Source: Clostridia bacterium (GTDB lineage: Bacteria > Bacillota > Clostridia > Oscillospirales > RGIG8002). Taken from it: DNA of 38,882 nt. Position numbers and translations under genes: made by a program. The stretch covers positions 1-38,882 of the forward strand of contig JAFZQJ010000016.1 in assembly GCA_017620395.1 (NCBI GenBank). Direction: 5' to 3'. This document shows positions 32,201 to 38,882 of the stretch, piece by piece (within the stretch, counting starts at the first letter, position 1; each line of letters begins with the position of its first letter). The notes below the pieces were generated by a model. That model was not told the origin of the DNA. It saw only the letters and a list, made by a program, of their open reading frames with translations, and did no database searches.

Positions 32201-35200
32201 ATGATCAAGAGAGTTATTACCGCCGTCGTGATGCTCGCATTTGCGATATCGCTGCTTCCGTCCGCGCTGATTTCCGCGGACGCGCCTTCGGATCAGCTGC
32301 GTCAGCAGCTTTCCGCCGTGATGGAGTCCGCGCGCCCGCTGCTTTTCAAAGACAACAGCGAGCAGACGGAGAAATATCTTTATGACAGATATCTCCGCGC
32401 CGAAGCGGCGTTGTATAATCGGTTTGCCGCGGAGGATGAACTTTCCGCGCTCATCTCCGAGCTTTCCTCCGGGATCGAACTGATCGCGCCTATGAAGGGC
32501 AGAGAAGACGTCAGACAGCTTTCGTTTGACACGCTTACAGACGCCGATATCGCGCAGATGTCTTCCTCCGTCGGCGCTCTTCGTCTCGACGCGGAGCATA
32601 AACCGGAAGGCGCGGCGCAGTCGGTCGAAATATCCGGCGACGGCGTTCTCGTTTACGACAACTCTATTCCCGGCGGAATTGCCGGCGTTTCTCCCTTCGG
32701 TATGGACGCCTCCGATACTGACGGCTTACGCCTCTGGCTGAGCGTTGACGCGCCTTCGACCGTCGCGCTTACCGTCGGAAAAGTTTCCGCGTCCGGCGGT
32801 TATTCGCTGACCGTATCGGATATTCCCGTTGAGGGTGAAGGGTATATCACCGTTCCGTATTACTTCTTCGTTCCGTTTGGCGACGGTGCGGAGATCGAAA
32901 CCAACGGTCTTATGAACAGTATTCGCGTCGAGTGCGAAGGCGCCTCCGTGCTTCGCATCGCGGGGCTCTGCGCCTACCGCGAAATCGTCGACGTTTCAAA
33001 TCGCAAGGCCTATTCCGAGCAAAAGATAAACACCAGAGCCGCGATAGTCAATAACGCTTATTATAAGATTTATACCGCTGACTCTTACGGTACCGATTCT
33101 CCGAAAGCGATCACGCTCGGCCCGGTTCCGGATGAGACCGCTTTTCTTTGGGAAGGCGCTATAAATACGAAGGATGAAAGAATGTCTTACAGTATCGAGC
33201 CGGCGGAAGAAGGTCTGCTTACTCAGCTCTGGCAGCTTTCGCCCGATCCTTCCGGAAACGGTACGCTCAGAATAATAAACAAGGCCAGCGCCTGCGCGAT
33301 GAGGATACCTTCATCCGCTTCTCTGGTGTTCGATAAGGTCGATTATAACGATATTTATGAAGAGTTTTCGCTTTCCGCCGCAAGAGGAGAGTTCACAATT
33401 CAGGTGAAAAACGTCGGCAAGCTGACCTACACCGGCACCACATTAAAGGTCACCGGTTCGTCGACTGTTAAGAAGTTCGTTATCTGCAAGGTCAACGACG
33501 GCGAATACGTCAGCACGTGGAGCGACGAGTTCGACGGCGAAGCGCTTGACAGTTCAATCTGGCAGGCGGACAGCGGTTTCTTCTTCGGCGGCGGCAACAG
33601 CGCGCTCTACGTCGATTCCGACGACACCGCCTTTCTCGAGGACGGCAACCTTATACTCCGCACATTCGCCGGCGACTATAACGGCTACCAGTCCAAAGCG
33701 CCGCACCTGAAGACGAACGGAAAATACGCGATGACTTACGGCAAATTCGAGATCCGAGCGAAAATGCCGAAGGGCATGGGAATGTGGCCGGCGATCTGGC
33801 TCATGCCCGTCGATTCCATGAATATGGCGCGCTCCGAGATCGACCTTATGGAAATGCCCGTTCAGCACGACGATTACGTTAAATACGGCGACGATCTTTA
33901 CGGTCAGCAGATAGCCACGTTCCACTGGAGCGACGCGAGCGGTAAGAAGAACTGGGCGAAACCGCTCTACATATATTCCGAAAACAAAGTATCTCTCGAT
34001 GAGGATTACCATGATTACGCTGTCGAAATCGACACAGATCAGGTGAGAATGTACTTCGACGGCGCGCTGATCGTAACGCTTAATCTTGTCAACGACGGCA
34101 TCAAATTCGCTTACGGCGATGTGCCGAGGTATATCATCCTTTCATCCGGCGGTATCCAGGGCGACGGCTACTGCGTCGTGTATCCGCAGTACGAATATCA
34201 CGACAGGGAAATGGTAGTCGATTACGTTCGAGTTTCGGTCCGCGAGGAGCAGTTTACTGACGATACGCCCGACTTTACGGCCGACTCCTCCGTGCAGAGA
34301 GCGAGCGCCGTCGAATACATGGGGAGAAACTACAACAGCTTTATGTATAACTTCCCGATGGCGATCTCGCCGGACGGAACGCAGGCGGTAATGGCAGATC
34401 AGGCCGGCTTCCTCTGCGTATTCGATCCCCGCACTAACGAGCTGCTCGATACCGTTTCCACGGAGAAGTATAACGCCTTCCTCTCGGTCGCGTATTCGCC
34501 CGACGGAAGCAAGGTCGCCGCGGCGACCATGACCGGTTCGGTTATAATATACGATACTTCCGATTTCTCCAAGGCGCCTGTGAAAATACACAACGGCGCG
34601 ACTATGCAGTATTCACTGTGCTTCACCGCCGACGGTCAGCATATCGTAACCGGCGGTTTCAACGGCGGCGCGCAGTCGCTTAAGAACCCGGTAAACAGTT
34701 CCGTTACCGAGCCGCACTATCTCCGCGTATTCAGCGCGGCGAGCGGCGCGAAGGAGCATGAGCTCTTCGTCGAAAGCGATCCGCTTTCGATCGACCTTTC
34801 GCCCGACGGGACGAAGCTCGCGGTGACGACCACCAGCGCCGGAGTGTTCGTTTTCAACACCGAAGACTGGAGCGAATACGCTCACTTCACGACCGAGCAC
34901 ATAAATACGATCAACCGCTGCCGCTTCTCTCCGGACGGTACTTTGCTCGCGACCGCTGACGAAGCAGGCGAGGTCGTTTTTTGGAACGTTGCCGATAAGG
35001 CTGCGGCAAGCCGCCTCGACACCGTCAACGAAAGCTCGGTCAGAACCCTTTCGTTCTCGCCGGACGGCAGATATATCGTCACAAACAGCAACGATACCGC
35101 CGCCCGCGTTTACAGCGTTGAAAGCGGCAGATGCGTTTCGCTTCTCGGCGGATTCGACGGCATAATCAACGAGGCGGCGTATTCGCCGGACGGCAAATAC

Positions 35201-36943
35201 GTTGTCGTTTCCTCGTTCGACCATACGCTCAAGCTCTTCGCCGCCGACGGAACGTATATCAGCACTCTGCTTCAGAAAGACGATCTCCAGTCAGAAGGTC
35301 ACGTTTCATCCGCGATATGCTTTACCCCGGACAGCAAATACGTGCTTTGCACCGAGATTTCGCTCCCGTCATGCGTTAACCGCTGGGAGCTGCCCAAAAA
35401 CGTTGACAAGTCCGCGCTGAAAGCGGCGATAGATGAATACGAGGAGCAGGATGAAAAGCTCGAGAACGCGCAAAAGGTGTGTTCGCTTAAGTACGCCACA
35501 AGCACGATGGTTTCAGAGGCGCTTGCCGAATTGACAGGCGAATCCGCGGAGCCTTCCTTCCGTTCGGTTTCCGTTTCCGTTGACGCCGCTGACTACGCCG
35601 CTTCGGCGAACGTTTTCCGCGACGGCTGGATATATGTCAAAGCTGACGTTTCGATCCTTGCGGATAACGTTTTTGTTGAGATACTCAACACCGCCGAAGA
35701 AAGCAGCGTGCGTATACCCGCCGGTCAGCTTAAAATGGGCGGCGAGCTTATAGACGCGCCTTATGAAAGCGTGCTCATGCGCACGTATATAGAGAAGGCG
35801 GGTAACTACCGCATCCGCCTCGTCAACTCCGATACCGGCGAGATTTCCTCCGCCGTTACCGTTTCGGTTGACGAGAACGCCACGACGCGCGACTTCCTCT
35901 ACACCGTAAACGCCGACGAAACGGTCACGATCAACTCCTGCAAGACGGGAGCCGAGTATCTGTATATACCTGATTACATAGACGGATATCCCGTTACGAA
36001 TATCGCCGACTACGCCTTCGCGAACTACGGCAGGACCGTGCGCCATATGAAGCTGCGTCTGCCGACAACGCTGAAGCGCATAGGCAACTATTCTTTCAGC
36101 GAGTGCGCTTCGCTTGAGGAACTCGAGCTGCCGGAAGGCCTTGAATACATCGGGCAGTATGCGTTCCAGCGCTGCCTCAGCCTCGCGTGCATCGAAATAC
36201 CCGACAGCGTAACAACCCTCTCTGCAAACGCTTTCAATTACGTCCGCGGAGCGAGATACGTCAAGATCGGCGGCGGATTGACTACTGTGCCGGGAAACAC
36301 CTTCCCGTCGTCGATAGGCAACAGATGCTACATTTTCGCCGAGGGCGTTAAAACAATCAACGCGAACGTTTCGAATCTGGCGTTTCTGCTTGAGCGCGTT
36401 TATATCCCGAGAAGCGCGACGACCGTCAACGCGAGCTGCCTGCGCGGACCTTATTACACCGTCAAGGTTTACGGTTATCCCGGCACCGCTGCCGAAACAT
36501 ACGCGGCGACGAGCGACAAACTCGTATTCGTGCCGCTTGCCGCTCCGGTGATAAGCGGAGTTGAAGATGGTGAAACCTACGACATTTATGACGGAGCCGT
36601 CAGCGCAACGTGGGACGACGGCCACGTCGCATACCTGAACGGCGAGTATTACGACGCCGGAAAGCCCATCACTCAGCCCGGCGAATACACGCTCAAAGTC
36701 ATCAATGGCTACGATGAGTTCACCACCGAGGTGAGCTTTACCGTGGTTGATACCACGCCGGTTCCGGGGGACGCGGACGGAGACGGAGAGATCACCGTAT
36801 CCGACGCGCTGCTGACTCTACGCGCGGCCGCGGGACTTTACGCTCCGAGTGAAAAGGTGACGGCCGCTATCGATCTCGACAGCGACGGAGAGATCACGGT
36901 AGCCGACGCTCTTGCGGTTCTCAGAAAAGCGATAGGACTCTGA
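32201..36943 (+). CDS. Secreted GH16 glucanase with WD40-type propeller, LRR and dockerin (copy B)
   Basis: A 1580-residue paralogue of the preceding gene with the same order: signal peptide (1-27), helical linker, jelly-roll-like module, ricin-like module, GH16 (about 436-685), propeller (705-1065), LRR (about 1225-1420), Ig-like module and dockerin (1523-1580). The GH16 active site SEIDLME is intact (Glu546, Asp548, Glu551). The extra length comes mainly from a roughly 15-residue insertion in the ricin-like module around residues 305-320. Loops near the GH16 cleft differ from copy A (for example GDYNGYQSKAPH against RDHNGYESVAPH), so the two may prefer different glucans. GGAGG stands six bases before the ATG. 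It probably shares a transcript with copy A; the zinc-ribbon gene follows after 40 bp. Confidence 0.9.
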   Translation: MIKRVITAVVMLAFAISLLPSALISADAPSDQLRQQLSAVMESARPLLFKDNSEQTEKYLYDRYLRAEAALYNRFAAEDELSALISELSSGIELIAPMKGREDVRQLSFDTLTDADIAQMSSSVGALRLDAEHKPEGAAQSVEISGDGVLVYDNSIPGGIAGVSPFGMDASDTDGLRLWLSVDAPSTVALTVGKVSASGGYSLTVSDIPVEGEGYITVPYYFFVPFGDGAEIETNGLMNSIRVECEGASVLRIAGLCAYREIVDVSNRKAYSEQKINTRAAIVNNAYYKIYTADSYGTDSPKAITLGPVPDETAFLWEGAINTKDERMSYSIEPAEEGLLTQLWQLSPDPSGNGTLRIINKASACAMRIPSSASLVFDKVDYNDIYEEFSLSAARGEFTIQVKNVGKLTYTGTTLKVTGSSTVKKFVICKVNDGEYVSTWSDEFDGEALDSSIWQADSGFFFGGGNSALYVDSDDTAFLEDGNLILRTFAGDYNGYQSKAPHLKTNGKYAMTYGKFEIRAKMPKGMGMWPAIWLMPVDSMNMARSEIDLMEMPVQHDDYVKYGDDLYGQQIATFHWSDASGKKNWAKPLYIYSENKVSLDEDYHDYAVEIDTDQVRMYFDGALIVTLNLVNDGIKFAYGDVPRYIILSSGGIQGDGYCVVYPQYEYHDREMVVDYVRVSVREEQFTDDTPDFTADSSVQRASAVEYMGRNYNSFMYNFPMAISPDGTQAVMADQAGFLCVFDPRTNELLDTVSTEKYNAFLSVAYSPDGSKVAAATMTGSVIIYDTSDFSKAPVKIHNGATMQYSLCFTADGQHIVTGGFNGGAQSLKNPVNSSVTEPHYLRVFSAASGAKEHELFVESDPLSIDLSPDGTKLAVTTTSAGVFVFNTEDWSEYAHFTTEHINTINRCRFSPDGTLLATADEAGEVVFWNVADKAAASRLDTVNESSVRTLSFSPDGRYIVTNSNDTAARVYSVESGRCVSLLGGFDGIINEAAYSPDGKYVVVSSFDHTLKLFAADGTYISTLLQKDDLQSEGHVSSAICFTPDSKYVLCTEISLPSCVNRWELPKNVDKSALKAAIDEYEEQDEKLENAQKVCSLKYATSTMVSEALAELTGESAEPSFRSVSVSVDAADYAASANVFRDGWIYVKADVSILADNVFVEILNTAEESSVRIPAGQLKMGGELIDAPYESVLMRTYIEKAGNYRIRLVNSDTGEISSAVTVSVDENATTRDFLYTVNADETVTINSCKTGAEYLYIPDYIDGYPVTNIADYAFANYGRTVRHMKLRLPTTLKRIGNYSFSECASLEELELPEGLEYIGQYAFQRCLSLACIEIPDSVTTLSANAFNYVRGARYVKIGGGLTTVPGNTFPSSIGNRCYIFAEGVKTINANVSNLAFLLERVYIPRSATTVNASCLRGPYYTVKVYGYPGTAAETYAATSDKLVFVPLAAPVISGVEDGETYDIYDGAVSATWDDGHVAYLNGEYYDAGKPITQPGEYTLKVINGYDEFTTEVSFTVVDTTPVPGDADGDGEITVSDALLTLRAAAGLYAPSEKVTAAIDLDSDGEITVADALAVLRKAIGL

Positions 36944-36983
36944 TTTAGAAGAATTATTTAATAATAGTCTGGAGGAATACCAA

Positions 36984-38105
36984 GTGAGCGACGTTAACGA
37001 GTACAACAATGAAGTCGAAGTGATCCAGCAAACGACAACGAGGGAAGAGACGGACAAGAAGTGTCCGTCCTGCGGCGGCGTTATGGATTTCGATCCGGTT
37101 TCCGGCGGACTGCTTTGTCCGTACTGCGGGCACCAGCAGGCGATACCGCCTCATGAATCGAACGAGGAACGCTGCATGGAGCAGGATTTCTACTCGGCGG
37201 CCGAAAGGGGAAACTGCGACTGGGGAGTTGAGAAAAAGACCGTCATCTGCAAATCCTGCGGCGGCGAGTCGATTTACGACGCGCTGCAGATAGCCGACGT
37301 ATGCCCCTACTGCGGTTCGAATCAGGTTATGGAGGAGGCGGCCGTTAATACGCTCGCTCCAGGCGGCGTTTGCCCGTTCAGGATCGATGCCAAGACCGCG
37401 GGCGAAAGATTCACCGCGTGGATCAAGAAAAAGCTTTTCTGCCCGTCGAAAGCGAAGCAGAGCGCGCGCCCCGACGCCTTCAAAGGCGTATATCTGCCTT
37501 ACTGGACGTTCGATTCCCAGACAGAAACGGACTATACCGCCCGCTACGGTATAGACCACACCTATACAGACAGCAACGGAAACACCCACACAACCACGAC
37601 GTGGTACAACACCTCCGGGCATTATTCCTGCTTCATAGACGATCAGGCCGTCTGCGGCACCACGCGTTATAACGAGGCGACGCTGCGTTCGATCGAGCCG
37701 TATGATACCGCGAATAATAAGAAGTACAAGCCCGAATACATAGCGGGATTCATTTCCGAACGCTACTCTATCGGACTCAACGACGCGTGGGAGAAGGGAA
37801 AAGGCTACATATCGTCCCGCCTCGAATCGGATATTACGGATCAGGTCCGCAGAGCGCACCACGCCGACCACGTCAACAGCGTCAGAATGGCGACGAAGTA
37901 TTTCGATATTAAATATAAATATCTGCTGCTTCCGGTATGGCTGTCGTCGTTTAAGTATAAGGAAAAGATATTCCAGTTCATGGTCAACGGCGAAACCGGA
38001 AAGGTCGGAGGAAAGTCCCCGGTATCCGCGCTGCGCGTCGCTATCGCGGTCCTTATCGGCCTTGCGCTTGCCGCCGGACTGTTGTATCTTTATACAAAGA
38101 AGTAA
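36984..38105 (+). CDS. Zinc-ribbon membrane-anchored protein of unknown function
   Basis: A 373-residue protein with two four-cysteine zinc ribbons near the N-terminus: CPSC (27-30) with CPYC (45-48), and CKSC (89-92) with CPYC (107-110). A conserved central domain has KGVYLPYWTFDSQTETDYTA and a Thr-rich THTTTTW strand, and a single transmembrane helix (about 350-368) precedes a short basic tail. Firmicutes and Bacteroidetes carry similar uncharacterised TFIIB-type zinc-ribbon proteins. The start is GTG at 36984, supported by GGAGG eight bases upstream. It follows the GH16 pair by 40 bp with no terminator, but no functional link is evident. I do not know its role. Confidence 0.8.
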   Translation: MSDVNEYNNEVEVIQQTTTREETDKKCPSCGGVMDFDPVSGGLLCPYCGHQQAIPPHESNEERCMEQDFYSAAERGNCDWGVEKKTVICKSCGGESIYDALQIADVCPYCGSNQVMEEAAVNTLAPGGVCPFRIDAKTAGERFTAWIKKKLFCPSKAKQSARPDAFKGVYLPYWTFDSQTETDYTARYGIDHTYTDSNGNTHTTTTWYNTSGHYSCFIDDQAVCGTTRYNEATLRSIEPYDTANNKKYKPEYIAGFISERYSIGLNDAWEKGKGYISSRLESDITDQVRRAHHADHVNSVRMATKYFDIKYKYLLLPVWLSSFKYKEKIFQFMVNGETGKVGGKSPVSALRVAIAVLIGLALAAGLLYLYTKK

Positions 38106-38116
38106 TGAAGCGGTTT

Positions 38117-38136
38117 GTCAACCATATTAAGTTGAC
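38117..38136 (+). promoter_or_regulatory. Inverted repeat upstream of the CBM protein, possible operator
   Basis: GTCAAC (38117-38122) and GTTGAC (38131-38136) form a perfect inverted repeat around an AT-rich 8-base centre. A TATACT hexamer lies six bases downstream, but no -35 box is correctly spaced from it, which would fit an activator-dependent promoter. Confidence 0.4.
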
Positions 38137-38171
38137 TATGCGCTATACTAATCAGTTTAGGAGGAATCACA

Positions 38172-38882
38172 ATGAAGTCAAGAATGAAGAGTGTCATTGC
38201 TGCGCTTCTCGCGTTTGCGATGATCGCGACGTCTTACGTCGCGCTGCCGGCGTCGGCGAAGACCGCGGGCGATAATCTTATCGTCAACGGCGGTTTTGAA
38301 GACGGCACGGACGGATGGCTCATCTATTCCGGCACGACGCTGTCTACCGAAGCGCATACCGGCAGCAATGCGTTGAGTCTTTTCGGCTCAAACAAATACG
38401 AAAAGGTAGCCAGACAGACCGGTATCGCTCTTGAGGCGAATAAGGATTACACCTTTACCTTCTGGGCGAAGGTCGCGTCGAATTCTGCCCAGGGCGCTTC
38501 CAAGGGTTTCCATATATATATTATGGATAAAAGCGGCGCTACCAAGATAGGAACCGTTTATTTCGGCCTTACCTCCGATTGGAGAGAATACACGGTCGAT
38601 TTCAACAGCGGCGATTTTACCGAGTGCTATATCAATATATCCACTCCCAGCGCACCGGACGGCGGTATCGCCGTTATTGATGACCTCGTTATGCAGAAGG
38701 TCGAGGATCCCGACACCGCCATGATCAAGAACGGCGGCTTCGAGAACGCCACCATCGATCCGTGGCTCGTTTATTCCGAAACCGCGCTCACTGCGGAAGC
38801 GCACGAGGGCGCCAAGGCGCTCTGCCTTAAAGCTCCCGCCGGCTCCGCGAACTACACCAAGGTCGCCAGACAGAACGGCATA
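38172..38882 (+). CDS. Secreted protein with tandem CBM4/9-type modules, 3' end cut off by the window
   Basis: The first 237 codons of a larger exported protein; the frame is open at the right edge. A signal peptide (about 1-29) ends in LPASA. Two related carbohydrate-binding modules of CBM4/9 type follow. The first starts at NLIVNGGFEDG (about 34) and ends near residue 178. The second starts at MIKNGGFENA (about 188) and is incomplete. Both share the NGGFE opening, a YSxTxLxxEAHxGxxAL strand and KVARQ(T/N)GI. A catalytic domain or a dockerin may lie beyond the window. GGAGG stands eight bases before the ATG at 38172. Confidence 0.85.
   Translation, partial: MKSRMKSVIAALLAFAMIATSYVALPASAKTAGDNLIVNGGFEDGTDGWLIYSGTTLSTEAHTGSNALSLFGSNKYEKVARQTGIALEANKDYTFTFWAKVASNSAQGASKGFHIYIMDKSGATKIGTVYFGLTSDWREYTVDFNSGDFTECYINISTPSAPDGGIAVIDDLVMQKVEDPDTAMIKNGGFENATIDPWLVYSETALTAEAHEGAKALCLKAPAGSANYTKVARQNGI

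Larger units (their letters stand above)
27464..36943 (+). repeat. Tandem gene duplication of the GH16-propeller-LRR-dockerin gene
   Basis: The two genes share every module in the same order. Counted by eye, 84 of 113 residues match across the GH16 core, 61 of 72 across two propeller blades and 52 of 58 in the dockerin. The copies are diverged at DNA level, so this is not a recent or assembly-made repeat. Confidence 0.95.

Noticed and set aside
27464-36943. Assembly artefact explaining the two similar large genes
   Set aside because: The copies differ in about a quarter of GH16 residues and by an insertion near residue 305, which sequencing or assembly error would not produce.

Overview
The window looks like a chromosomal segment of an anaerobic, polysaccharide-degrading Clostridia-type Firmicute, probably an uncultured gut or rumen relative of the Oscillospiraceae or Christensenellales. 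The evidence is the SCIFF peptide with its radical SAM maturase (a clostridial hallmark), an FMN riboswitch on a RibU-type ECF transporter, a SpoIIM-like protein, four dockerin-bearing secreted proteins, GC-rich codon use and strong AGGAGG-type ribosome binding sites. Most promoters I can read are TTGxxx-N17-TAtAAT, all with exactly 17 bp spacers. I saw no tRNA, rRNA, CRISPR array, transposase or phage gene.

Layout. 1-2.2 kb, minus strand: a partial metK with its own promoter, preceded by an FMN-riboswitch operon (ribU and a COG2426 membrane protein). 2.3-7.3 kb, plus strand: yajC, a TIGR04086 membrane protein, scfA (SCIFF), an attenuator-like hairpin, scfB, proC, a SpoIIM-like membrane protein and a YesL/DUF624 protein, closed by a strong terminator. 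7.3-14.4 kb, plus strand: a secreted Ig-like/dockerin protein, a secreted GH92 alpha-mannosidase with discoidin-like modules and a dockerin, and tcdA, whose start overlaps the GH92 stop by ATGA. A 20-bp perfect inverted repeat separates these from a convergent minus-strand block (14.4-18.9 kb): a serine-palmitoyltransferase-like PLP enzyme, an overlapping SDR reductase, and a cytoplasmic GH78 alpha-L-rhamnosidase. 19.1-26.5 kb, plus strand: a 2465-residue NdvB-type cyclic beta-glucan synthase (GT84, middle glycoamylase-like/GH189-type domain, GH94-like domain). 26.6-38.9 kb, plus strand: a DUF4886 SGNH-type hydrolase, two tandem paralogues of about 1,570 residues with GH16, a WD40-type beta-propeller, BspA-type leucine-rich repeats and a dockerin, then a zinc-ribbon membrane protein and the start of a secreted CBM4/9-type protein.

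How it fits together. Four proteins carry very similar type I dockerins, so the region supplies subunits to a cellulosome-like complex or cohesin-displaying surface encoded elsewhere. The secreted set targets alpha-mannosides (GH92) and beta-1,3-type glucans (GH16). The GH78 has no signal peptide and would finish imported rhamnosides. The most unusual items are the duplicated GH16-propeller-LRR-dockerin proteins beside a giant beta-glucan synthase, and the SPT-like/SDR gene pair, which suggests sphingoid-base-like lipid synthesis in a Firmicute. All functional calls rest on motif recognition by eye; no database search was run.
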